From NCBI GenBank assembly GCA_003222055.1, contig QHUT01000067.1:1-64000 (forward strand): a stretch of 64,000 bases of DNA. The letters run 5' to 3'. The stretch is from Gemmatimonadota bacterium (GTDB lineage Bacteria; Gemmatimonadota; Gemmatimonadetes; Gemmatimonadales; GWC2-71-9). Below are positions 1-7,213 of the stretch, in pieces. How positions within the stretch are numbered: position 1 is the stretch's first letter; every line of letters starts with the position of its first letter. The notes beneath the pieces are model-generated. The model was not told where the DNA came from and did no database searches. It worked only from the letters and a program-made list of their open reading frames with translations. Both the position numbers and the translations under genes were made by a program.

Positions 1-478
1 CCGCGCGCAGCCGCTCGACCAGAAACGCGTCGCGCGGCGGGGACACGCCTACGAGCGCGAGCGAGCCCGCCGTGCTCTGCATGCGGTCCCGCGTCGCCAC
101 GTTGTCCTTCACCAGGATGGGGATGCCGTGCAACGGCCCGCGCGGTCCCTTGGCCTTGCGCTCCGCGTCGAGCGCCGCCGCCTGCGCGAGCGCGTCGGGG
201 TTGCTCTCGAGCACCGAGCGCAGACCCGGTCCCTTCTTGTCTAATGCCTCGATGCGCTGCAGGTACGCCGCGGTGATCGAGCGGGACGTGTACTTCCCCG
301 ACGCCATCCCCGCCTGCAGCTCCGCGATGGTGGCTTCCTCGAGCTCCAACGTCGGGGCGAAACTGACCCCGCGCGCCAGCGCGGGGATCGTCGGACCCCC
401 CGGCGTCGCGGCGACTGCAGCTCCACCCACCGTGGCGTATTCGAGAAACGTGCGGCGGTCCATCGGACGATCGCGCAT
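1..478 (-). CDS. Amidase-signature family hydrolase, secreted (N-terminal part)
   Basis: The reading frame runs off the left edge of the window, so only the first 159 residues are visible. It begins with a twin-arginine-like signal (DRRTFLEY followed by an Ala/Gly-rich stretch), which suggests export of a folded protein. From about residue 45 it matches the N-terminal half of amidase-signature enzymes: a helical region, then PLHGIPILVKDN, which carries the catalytic lysine (Lys124) of the Ser-cisSer-Lys triad. The Gly/Ser-rich region with both serines lies beyond the edge. The family hydrolyses amide bonds in varied substrates, and the substrate here cannot be told. An alternative ATG five codons downstream (463) is equally close to the RR motif. 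Confidence 0.85.
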   Translation of the reverse strand, partial: MRDRPMDRRTFLEYATVGGAAVAATPGGPTIPALARGVSFAPTLELEEATIAELQAGMASGKYTSRSITAAYLQRIEALDKKGPGLRSVLESNPDALAQAAALDAERKAKGPRGPLHGIPILVKDNVATRDRMQSTAGSLALVGVSPPRDAFLVERLRA

Positions 479-556
479 GGGGCATCTCCTCGCGGTATGA
501 CAGGGGGAACGAACCGGGCTAAACTTGCTGCCACCCTTGCGGGACGGCCAGCCACG

Positions 557-1438
557 ATGCGGGTGGGAGGACAGTCGGAAACCGGAAGGCTTCTCTCGGT
601 GGCGGTGAAGCGCGCGGCCGACGCGTTCGGAAGCGAGGCCGAGATCGATCGCCAGTGGCGCGACCTGCGCTACACCGCGCGACCCGACCTCGGCGCCGCG
701 ACGGCGGAGTACCAGCGGTTTCTCGGCCTGCTCGGGACCGCGGGCGTCGAGGTACTGTACCTCCCCCGAGACGAGACGGTCGGCCTCGATTCGCTGTACG
801 CCCGGGATGCGTCCATCGTGTGCGACGCCGGCGTGATCCTCTGCAACATGGGAAAGCCGCAACGTCGTACCGAGCCGGCCGCTCAGGAAGCGGCGCTGCG
901 CCGCGCCGGCGTGTCGATTCGCGGCCGGATCACCGGCGATGGGCGCCTCGAGGGGGGAGACGTCTGCTGGATCGACGGGCGGACAGTGGCGGTGGGCCGG
1001 GGGTATCGGACCAACGAAGCGGGGATTCGCCAGTTGCGCGATCTCCTGGCGGGGTCCGTCGATGAAGTGATCGTGGTGGCCCTGCCGCACTGGCACGGGC
1101 CGGAGGACGTGTTTCACCTGATGTCGATCGTGAGTCCCATCGACCGCGATCTCTTCCTCGTCTACGCGCCCCTCCTCCCCGTCCCGTTCCGCGAGGCCCT
1201 GCTCGCGCGAGGCATCGGGCTGGTGGAGGTCCCGACGCCAGAGTTCGAGACGCTGGGGTGCAACGTGCTAGCGATCGCCGGGCGGGAGGTCCTGATGGTG
1301 GGGGGGAATCCGGTGACCCGGGCCCGGCTGGAGCAGGCCGGCGTGACGGTGCACGAGTTCCCGGGGCGGGAGATCTGCCTCAAGGGGGGCGGCGGGCCCA
1401 CCTGCCTCACGCGACCGCTGGCGCGGGAGGCCAAATGA
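557..1438 (+). CDS. Amidinotransferase-fold hydrolase (dimethylargininase/arginine deiminase-like)
   Basis: A 293-residue protein of the guanidine-modifying superfamily. Landmarks in order: LYARDASIV near residue 80 (guanidine-binding Asp), LEGGDV, WHGPEDVFHLMS (catalytic His region) and a C-terminal GGGPTCLTRP holding the nucleophilic Cys. This order matches dimethylarginine dimethylaminohydrolases and related citrulline-forming enzymes more than ornithine-coupled amidinotransferases. It probably hydrolyses arginine or a methylated or modified arginine to citrulline plus an amine. The frame is open from 497, but the ATG at 557 gives the expected family length. Transcription is divergent from the amidase. 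Confidence 0.8.
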   Translation: MRVGGQSETGRLLSVAVKRAADAFGSEAEIDRQWRDLRYTARPDLGAATAEYQRFLGLLGTAGVEVLYLPRDETVGLDSLYARDASIVCDAGVILCNMGKPQRRTEPAAQEAALRRAGVSIRGRITGDGRLEGGDVCWIDGRTVAVGRGYRTNEAGIRQLRDLLAGSVDEVIVVALPHWHGPEDVFHLMSIVSPIDRDLFLVYAPLLPVPFREALLARGIGLVEVPTPEFETLGCNVLAIAGREVLMVGGNPVTRARLEQAGVTVHEFPGREICLKGGGGPTCLTRPLAREAK

Positions 1439-1494
1439 CCCACGCAGCGGGTAGCCGGCCTTATATTGGCACAACCCCGCTCGTGGAGGCCCGC

Positions 1495-1686
1495 ATGACG
1501 AGGACCATCCTGGCAGCCGTAGGGTTGATCGGGTTGACCGCCTGTGGCGGCGGCGGCAGCCACCAGACGACGAGAGCGAAGGCGGCGACGCCGCCCAGGA
1601 CTGCGACCCGGGAGACCTCGCAGAAGCACAAGGCTCCTGTCAGGCGCGACACCACCAGGCAGCGGAACCCCCTCACCAACCGCTAG
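1495..1686 (+). CDS. Small lipoprotein of unknown function
   Basis: A 63-residue protein with a classic lipoprotein signal: MTRT, a hydrophobic stretch, then a lipobox ending LTAC followed by four glycines. The mature part is short, basic and rich in Thr, Arg and Lys, with no recognisable domain. It lies 56 bp after the amidinotransferase-like gene on the same strand and ends just before the convergent TPR gene. The ATG follows a purine-rich GTGGAGG. The lipobox and placement make it a likely real gene, but the function is unknown. Confidence 0.6.
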   Translation: MTRTILAAVGLIGLTACGGGGSHQTTRAKAATPPRTATRETSQKHKAPVRRDTTRQRNPLTNR

Positions 1687-1696
1687 TCGGCCCCGC

Positions 1697-2992
1697 TCAG
1701 GCAGACATGGCCCGCAGCTCGGCGTCGACGCGCTCCCGCTCGACCGCTTCGCCCAGGGAGTCGAACAGCTCGCGGGCGCGCTCGAGGTAGGCGCGCGCTT
1801 CCTCCTGTTGGCCGAGCCTGCTGCGGAACAGGCCGTAGGCGTGGTATACCTGCGCTTCCGCAGCGGGTGAGCGCTCCACGGCGCGGGCGAGCTCGATCGC
1901 CTGCTCGAAGAACACGAATCCGGTCTCGTCCTGCTGGGCCCCGCGCAGCTTCCCCATCAGGGTATAGATCTGGGCCAGCCGGCCGGCCAGATTCGCCGCG
2001 ATCGCCACCTGTTCCGCCCGCCGCAGCTCTCCCTCGGCGTCGAGCCAGCGCCCCATTTCGAGATCGAGCTCCGCCAGGTTGAGCCGGATCGACAGCTCCA
2101 GCCCGGGCGCCCGCGGGGCTCGCTGCGCCCAGGCGAGCGCCTCCCGGTACGCGGCGGCGGCGGCGGTGTGCCTCCCCAGCTGGGCGTCGAGCCGTCCCTG
2201 GGCATCCAGCACGCGCGCCATCTCGTCGGCCCGCCCCGCCGCTTCGAATCGCTCGCGCGCGCGACGCAGATAGTCACCGGCGGTCGCGAGATCGCCCTGC
2301 TTCCGGGCCAGCACGCCGAGCCGGCGCTCCAGCCGCCCCATCTGCCCCTCGTCACCCGACGCCTCGGCGAGGCGCAACCCGCGCCCGTACCATGCCTGGG
2401 CGCCCGCCCATTCGCCCTGGGCCAGAGCCACGTCCCCCAACCCCTCGCACGCGGCGATCGTGCCCGCCTGATGGAACTCCGCTTCGGCCAGCGCGAACGC
2501 GCGCTGAAACTGACGGGCGCCTTCGATATGCTGACCCAGCCGGAGACACAGATACCCGAGGGCGCGCAGCGACTCCACTTCGGGACGGCGGTCCTGCAAC
2601 GCTTCCGCCAGGCTCAGCGCCAGCTCATACCACGCCCGCGCCTGGGGCAGCCGGCCCACTTCCTCCTCGAGTCTGCCGCCCCGGACCAGCGCGCCGACGA
2701 CGCCCGCGGCGTCGCCGCGTTGCCGCGCTTCGAGCGCCTCGACGTACGTTTTGCAGAGCACGTGCACATGCTCGGCGATGCGATGCAGCGCCTGAGGCAG
2801 CCGGCGCCGCAGCTCGTCGGGGTCCACACCGCGCTTGCCTAGGGTGAGATACGGACCGGAGCTCGACCACAACGCGCGCTCGTCCGGACGCGCGATGGAG
2901 ATCAACAACCCGCGCAGCGGGGCGAGCGCCTCGAGCTCGGGCATGAGCTCCAGCGCCTTTTCGACGCGCACCGGAGGAAGCGGCGAGCTCAC
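1697..2992 (-). CDS. Tetratricopeptide-repeat protein at the end of the stressosome operon
   Basis: A 431-residue soluble protein made almost entirely of helical TPR-like repeats from about residue 95 on. Typical units contain A-x-x-x-Y/F-x-x-A-L spaced by about 40 residues. There is no signal peptide or membrane segment. The first 90 residues are a different helical region. The start ATGA overlaps the stop of the sigma-54 activator by 4 bp, so the two are translationally coupled. TPR proteins act as protein-interaction platforms; here it may hold or sense a partner of the activator or stressosome, which is inference from position only. The layout resembles the TPR arrays of AAA/STAND regulators, but no ATPase domain is present. 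Confidence 0.8.
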   Translation of the reverse strand: MSSPLPPVRVEKALELMPELEALAPLRGLLISIARPDERALWSSSGPYLTLGKRGVDPDELRRRLPQALHRIAEHVHVLCKTYVEALEARQRGDAAGVVGALVRGGRLEEEVGRLPQARAWYELALSLAEALQDRRPEVESLRALGYLCLRLGQHIEGARQFQRAFALAEAEFHQAGTIAACEGLGDVALAQGEWAGAQAWYGRGLRLAEASGDEGQMGRLERRLGVLARKQGDLATAGDYLRRARERFEAAGRADEMARVLDAQGRLDAQLGRHTAAAAAYREALAWAQRAPRAPGLELSIRLNLAELDLEMGRWLDAEGELRRAEQVAIAANLAGRLAQIYTLMGKLRGAQQDETGFVFFEQAIELARAVERSPAAEAQVYHAYGLFRSRLGQQEEARAYLERARELFDSLGEAVERERVDAELRAMSA

Positions 2993-4407
2993 AGGCCGTA
3001 CTCCTTCATCTTCCTGGTGAGCGTGTTGCGATGGATGCCCAGGATCTCCGCCGCCGCGCCGATCTGTCCGTTGGTGTGCGCGAGCACGCGTGCGATGTAG
3101 CGGGCCTCGACTTCCGCGAGCGTGAGCAGGCCGCCCTGCGGCCGGTCGGCCAGCGCGGTCTCTTCGCCCCGAATCTCATCCGGTAAGTGCTCGGCGCGCA
3201 GCGTGTCGTCGCTCGCGACGATCACGCCCCGCTCGATCACGTTGCGCAGCTCGCGCACGTTCCCGACCCACCCGTGGCCGCGCAGCAGCTCGAGTGCCCG
3301 GTCCGAGATCGCCGTGATCCGCTTGCCGTACCGCTCGGCGAACTGACGGATGAAGTACGCGGTGAGCAGCAGCAGATCGTCGCCCCGCTCGGCCAGCTTC
3401 GGCAGCCGGATCGTGACCACCGCCAGGCGGTAATACAGATCCTCCCGGAACCGGCCCTGCTTGATCGCCTCCTTGAGATCGCGGTTCGTGGCGGCGATGA
3501 GACGCACGTCGACCGGGATCGTGTCGGTGCCGCCCACGCGCTCGATCTCCCGCTCCTGGACCGCCCGCAGGATCTTTGCCTGCAGGGCGAGGCTCATGTC
3601 GGCGATTTCGTCGAGGAACAGGGTCCCGCCCGCGGCGTGCTCGAAGCGCCCGACCTTGCGCGTGACGGCGCCCGTAAATGCGCCCTTCTCGTGACCGAAC
3701 AGCTCGCTCTCGAGCAGGTTTTCGGGGATGGCGGCGCAGTTCACCGCCACGAACCCACCGGAGGCCTTCGGGCCGTGCAGATGCACGGCGCGGGCGACCA
3801 CCTCTTTCCCCGTGCCCGATTCACCCTGAATCAGCACGGTGGCGGTGCTGGCGGCGACGCGCGCCAGCAGTTTGTACACCTCGAGCATCGCGGGACTCTG
3901 CCCCACCAGCGCATACTGGCCGACGGCGTGATGCTCGACTTCCGGGAGCGGGATGGACGCTTCGCTCGCCGCGGAGCGCAATCGCTCCAGTGCGCGGTTC
4001 AGGTCGTCGCGGCGCAACGGCAGCGCCAGCACGTCGAGCACGCCCAGCTTCTCGGCGCGCAGCGCCAGTCCCATCGACGGCGTCTGCGCCGCCGCGATGA
4101 GACGCGGCCCGCCCGTGGCGGCCCGCAGCGCGTCGGCCCACCACGCCAGCTCCTCGTCCGGCCGCTCGCCCAGCGCCGCCAGCACGACGTCCCAGCGCTG
4201 ACCCGCGAGCAGACGCACGGCCCGCGGCAGATCCGGCGCCGCGTCCACCTCGAGCCGGCCGTCGTCCGCCCACTGGCGAAGACTCTGCAGCAGGGCCCCG
4301 CCTCCCGCGCCCTCACCGGCCACGACGAGAATCCGCAAGCGCGCTGCGTCCCCCTTCCGCGGCACGGCGGGCGGAGGCGAAGGCTCCATTCCGATCGGAG
4401 GGGTCAT
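2989..4407 (-). CDS. Sigma-54-dependent transcriptional activator with degenerate receiver
   Basis: A 472-residue bacterial enhancer-binding protein. Residues about 24-145 have the fold pattern of a response-regulator receiver but lack the acidic pocket and the phospho-acceptor Asp: the first strand ends VVAGEG and the third reads DVVLAALG. Phosphorylation is therefore unlikely. The AAA+ domain is intact: Walker A GESGTGKE (195-202), the sigma-54-contacting GAFTGA loop (242-247), Walker B GGTLFLDEI (260-268) and LIAATNRDL. The C-terminus (about 430-470) is a Fis-type helix-turn-helix. It overlaps the RsbX-like gene and the TPR gene by 4 bp each. An activator in the place usually held by sigma-B machinery suggests that the stressosome output acts on it. 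Confidence 0.93.
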   Translation of the reverse strand: MTPPIGMEPSPPPAVPRKGDAARLRILVVAGEGAGGGALLQSLRQWADDGRLEVDAAPDLPRAVRLLAGQRWDVVLAALGERPDEELAWWADALRAATGGPRLIAAAQTPSMGLALRAEKLGVLDVLALPLRRDDLNRALERLRSAASEASIPLPEVEHHAVGQYALVGQSPAMLEVYKLLARVAASTATVLIQGESGTGKEVVARAVHLHGPKASGGFVAVNCAAIPENLLESELFGHEKGAFTGAVTRKVGRFEHAAGGTLFLDEIADMSLALQAKILRAVQEREIERVGGTDTIPVDVRLIAATNRDLKEAIKQGRFREDLYYRLAVVTIRLPKLAERGDDLLLLTAYFIRQFAERYGKRITAISDRALELLRGHGWVGNVRELRNVIERGVIVASDDTLRAEHLPDEIRGEETALADRPQGGLLTLAEVEARYIARVLAHTNGQIGAAAEILGIHRNTLTRKMKEYGL

Positions 4408-5045
4408 CCGCTCGTCCGGGTGCCGCCCCGATAGCGAGCGACCAGCACGAGCGCATCATCCGTGCCCTTGCCGTGCTGGTTCAAGATGTGTTCGGCGAGT
4501 TGTTGCGGGGGTGCCTCGAACTGCAGCCCGTCACTGAACGCGTCCCGGATCCCGTCGGTGGCGAAGATGAGCAGGTCGCCGGCGGCGAGGGGCAGCACCT
4601 GGGCACGGACCTGCGGCATCTCCGAGCCGACGATGCCACCGCGCGTGACCAGGCTGTCGCGCGCCGGACGGGACGACAGCGGCCGCGCGGCGTGGAACAA
4701 CATGCACTCCACGTTGCCGACTCCGGCCCACGTGAGCGCGTGGTGCTGCCGGTCGGCGAACGCGAGACTCATGACCACGCCGCGCGTGCCCTTGAGCGCC
4801 CAGTGGCAGCGCTGCAGTAACGCCAACACCGATTCGGACGCGTGCTCGTCGAGCGTGGCCACGGCCCTGCGCGCCGCGGTGGCTGCTTCCGCGCCGTGGC
4901 CCAGCCCATCCACCACCGCGAGGAGCACGCCCGTGGACACGTGCTTGACCAGGTGCAGGTCCCCAGACTGCGTCTGGCCCGGGAGCGTAGACGCCGCCAC
5001 GCCCCAGTCGATCGGAGGCGAGGCGTCCACGGATGTCTCAGGCAT
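4404..5045 (-). CDS. rsbX: RsbX-like PP2C serine/threonine phosphatase
   Basis: A 213-residue single-domain PPM/PP2C (SpoIIE-type) phosphatase. Metal-binding signatures are visible: VVDGLGHG near residue 46, GVGNVE in the middle and FATDGIRD around residue 168, with TDDALVLV at the end. There is no sensor, PAS or RsbT-binding domain, which separates it from RsbU and fits RsbX. In Bacillus, RsbX removes phosphates from RsbR and RsbS to reset the stressosome. It overlaps rsbT by 8 bp and the activator gene by 4 bp. The assignment as RsbX rests on its size and on the rsbR-S-T-X gene order. Confidence 0.85.
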   Translation of the reverse strand: MPETSVDASPPIDWGVAASTLPGQTQSGDLHLVKHVSTGVLLAVVDGLGHGAEAATAARRAVATLDEHASESVLALLQRCHWALKGTRGVVMSLAFADRQHHALTWAGVGNVECMLFHAARPLSSRPARDSLVTRGGIVGSEMPQVRAQVLPLAAGDLLIFATDGIRDAFSDGLQFEAPPQQLAEHILNQHGKGTDDALVLVARYRGGTRTSG

Positions 5046-5448
5046 TCATGCGCCGCCATTTTTTCATCGTCACCGTGGTTCCCTTCCCCGCATCGGAAAC
5101 CACTTCGAAGTCGTCCATGAGACGCCGGGCCCCGGGCAGCCCGAGACCGAGCCCCCCGGACGTGGAGTAGCCGTCCTGCAGGGCGCGCGGCACGTCGCGG
5201 ATCCCGGGCCCCTGGTCGCGCGCCACCACCACGACGCCTTGACGGTCGCCGTTCGCCACGAGGCTGAGGGCGATTTCGCCGCGCTTGGCGTACATCAGGA
5301 TGTTGCGCGCGATCTCGGAGATGGCGGCCGCGATGACCGTCTGGTCGCCGCTCGAGAATCCCGCCTCGGCGGCCAGGTCGCGCCCCCGCTGACGCGCCGT
5401 CACGACGTCGACGTCGGCGGTGATGGGGATCAGCAACGCGTCAGCCAC
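5038..5448 (-). CDS. rsbT: RsbT-like switch protein kinase (GHKL ATPase)
   Basis: A 136-residue GHKL ATP-binding protein of the anti-sigma/RsbT group. The N-box reads ISEIARNI (Asn49), the G1 box DQGPGI (about 77-82) and the G2 region GGLGLGLPGARRL. In known stressosomes RsbT phosphorylates RsbS and RsbR, then leaves to activate a partner, which in Bacillus is the phosphatase RsbU. No RsbU is encoded in this window; the genes that follow are an RsbX-like phosphatase and a sigma-54 activator. It overlaps rsbS by 8 bp and rsbX by 8 bp. Confidence 0.9.
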   Translation of the reverse strand: MADALLIPITADVDVVTARQRGRDLAAEAGFSSGDQTVIAAAISEIARNILMYAKRGEIALSLVANGDRQGVVVVARDQGPGIRDVPRALQDGYSTSGGLGLGLPGARRLMDDFEVVSDAGKGTTVTMKKWRRMNA

Positions 5449-5836
5449 GGTCGATACGTCCCGGTCCGCCGCGCTCGATACGGACCTGGGTCTGCATGTT
5501 GAGGAACGCCAGGCCTTCTTCCAGGTCGAGGGCGGTCGACACCCCCTTGAGCGTCAGCCCGAGCTGCACCATCGCGAATGCGACCTCGGGCTGGATCCCC
5601 ACGATCACCGTCTCCGCACCGCGCAATCGGGCCATGTGCGCGATGTCCCGTAGCGTGCGGACGGCGAACGAATCCATCACATCGAGCGCCGTCACGTCCA
5701 CGATGACCCCGCGCGCTCGAAACCGCCCCACGCGCTCGATCAACGCTTCGCGCAGGTGCGACAGATCGGCGTCGGTGAGCGCCGATTGGATGGACGCGAT
5801 CAGGTAATGACCCTGCTTCAGAATGGGAACTTCCAC
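5441..5836 (-). CDS. rsbS: RsbS-like STAS-domain stressosome scaffold
   Basis: A 131-residue single STAS domain. The conserved phospho-site loop reads DVMDSFAVRT, with Ser56 in the place of the RsbT-phosphorylated serine of Bacillus RsbS. The second helix region, PEVAFAMVQLGL, is also typical. RsbS and RsbR build the icosahedral stressosome core that sequesters RsbT. The gene begins 31 bp after the end of rsbR and overlaps rsbT by 8 bp. About 15 residues beyond the STAS fold form a basic, Gly-rich tail. Confidence 0.92.
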   Translation of the reverse strand: MEVPILKQGHYLIASIQSALTDADLSHLREALIERVGRFRARGVIVDVTALDVMDSFAVRTLRDIAHMARLRGAETVIVGIQPEVAFAMVQLGLTLKGVSTALDLEEGLAFLNMQTQVRIERGGPGRIDRG

Positions 5837-5867
5837 GCGCCCTCCGTCGACGGAGTAGGGTGCCGCC

Positions 5868-6776
5868 TCACGCCTTCGGGGTCACCTCTTCCAGGGGCAG
5901 GACCTTGTACCCCAGCAGCCGCTCTGCTTCCTCGATGCCTCCCTGGAGATCGCCCACCGTCGCCATCTCGCTCAAGTCGACGCCGATCGTCACCAGCGTC
6001 TGCGCGATTTCGGGCGAGAGACCCGTCACGATCACCGTGGCACCCAGCAGGCGCGACGCTTCGACCGTCTGCACGAGGTGGTTCGCCACGTTCGAGTCCA
6101 TCGCCGCGACGCCCGTGATGTCGATGACGACCACCTTGGCGCGGTTGGTCCGGATCGCCCGCAACAGCTGCTCGGTGAGCTGGCGCGCGCGCTGTGGATC
6201 GATCACGCCGATGATGGGCAGGATGAGCAGCCGCTCGCGCACCTGCAGCACGGGCGTCGACAGCTCCCGGATCGCCTCCTGTTGCTGCCGGATGATGCGC
6301 TCGCGCTCCTGCACGAACCCCACCGCCACCGTGTTCGCGATGCGGTTGGCCGCCGGCTCGTAGGCGTCGAGAATGCGGTTGAGCTTGTCAAAATCTTCGT
6401 GGTACTTGCCGAACAGCGAGCGGGCCAGCACGTCGCGCAGCAGCAGGACGATGCCGACCACTTCGTGCGTCTCGACCCCTCGCGGGATGATGCGCTCGGA
6501 CAGGTTTCGCGCGTAGGCCTGCAGGGCCTCGAACGTTCCCGTCTCCAACGCTTCGACGTAGTTGTCGTACACGGAGGTCGCTTCGGCGAAGATTTCCTCC
6601 TCGGTCATCGCCGTGAGCAGCTGGGCGCGGGTGATACGCCGCGCCCATTCCTCGCGCAGCTGGGTGCGGTTCTGCCGGAGGTGCGCCACCAGCTCGCGCA
6701 ACAGCGCCGCGGTGGATTCCGTCTGTGCTTGGGGGTCAGTCAGCGGCGACTGTGCGTCTTTCCCTTTGGTGGCCAT
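5868..6776 (-). CDS. rsbR: RsbR-like stressosome sensor (globin-like N-domain plus STAS)
   Basis: A 302-residue protein with an all-helical N-terminal sensory domain (about 25-160), a helical linker and a C-terminal STAS domain (about 175-290). The STAS phospho-sites correspond to AMDSNVA (Ser228, where Bacillus RsbRA has Thr) and PEIAQT (Thr260). The N-domain shows no obvious haem-binding His signature, so its signal is unknown. A good ribosome site (GAGGAG) lies about 8 nt before the ATG. It is the first gene of the operon, preceded by a consensus sigma-54 promoter. Together with rsbS and rsbT it should form a stressosome. Confidence 0.92.
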   Translation of the reverse strand: MATKGKDAQSPLTDPQAQTESTAALLRELVAHLRQNRTQLREEWARRITRAQLLTAMTEEEIFAEATSVYDNYVEALETGTFEALQAYARNLSERIIPRGVETHEVVGIVLLLRDVLARSLFGKYHEDFDKLNRILDAYEPAANRIANTVAVGFVQERERIIRQQQEAIRELSTPVLQVRERLLILPIIGVIDPQRARQLTEQLLRAIRTNRAKVVVIDITGVAAMDSNVANHLVQTVEASRLLGATVIVTGLSPEIAQTLVTIGVDLSEMATVGDLQGGIEEAERLLGYKVLPLEEVTPKA

Positions 6777-6818
6777 GGCTGGCGCTCCTCGCCCGGTCGA
6801 ATGTTGCCCCGGCGCAAC

Positions 6819-6834
6819 AGCAAGGCTAGTGCCA
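6819..6834 (-). promoter_or_regulatory. Sigma-54 (-24/-12) promoter of the rsbR operon
   Basis: Read on the minus strand: TGGCAC (6834-6829), five bases, TTGC (6823-6820), then T. This is an exact match to the TGGCAC-N5-TTGC consensus, with GG and GC in phase. The predicted transcript start is near 6808, giving a leader of about 31 nt before the rsbR ATG with its GAGGAG site. Because the operon itself encodes a sigma-54 activator, positive autoregulation is likely. Confidence 0.88.
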
Positions 6835-6858
6835 ACTTGTTGGATCGGCTTGACGACC

Positions 6859-6885
6859 GTAACTGATGACGCTGAAAAGCGTTAC
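6859..6885. promoter_or_regulatory. Nested inverted repeat, candidate activator-binding site
   Basis: Outer arms GTAAC/GTTAC (6859-6863 and 6881-6885) enclose the inner arms ACGCT-GAAA-AGCGT (6869-6882). It lies 25-51 bp upstream of the -24 element of the rsbR promoter, close for an upstream activating site but possible. An adjacent TACAACAG (6883-6890) recurs upstream of the promoter at 19416-19430. Binding is inferred from symmetry and position. Confidence 0.4.
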
Positions 6886-7213
6886 AACAGTACTCGCGAA
6901 TGCGTGGAAAGCATCGGTGCAACACTTCGAGGCGCGCGTGGGCGGCATTATGCACAAAAAAAAGGCGCAGGGGAGCGAGCCACCACCGGGGCCCACCGAT
7001 CGCCTGCAGCGCTCCGGTGGACGCAATCCGCGAATGGTCAACTCAGTTGGCCCGCTTCCCCGCGTGCATGTCTTTGATGTGACGTCGTGGCGCACCGCTT
7101 CGCGGCACCCACGCTACTTGATGTGTCTTCGCAAAAGCGATGCCGCGCTCCAGGCGTCGATCTGCACTGTCGGAGGCGCGACGTCGGCGTCCGGATGTGG
7201 TTGAAATGCAGCA
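6886..7213. other. Gene-free spacer between rsbR operon and WecB-like gene
   Basis: I see no convincing gene here. The short open frames in this stretch lack ribosome sites and show no family resemblance. It holds the far-upstream region of the rsbR promoter and the 3' flank of the WecB-like gene; no clear terminator with a T-run was found. Confidence 0.5.

Noticed and set aside
1091..1105. TGGCAC inside the amidinotransferase-like gene
   Set aside because: No TTGC at the right distance and no gene start downstream; a chance hit within coding sequence.
1466..1481. TGGCAC just before the small lipoprotein gene
   Set aside because: The GC that follows is one base out of phase for sigma-54, which does not tolerate such spacing.
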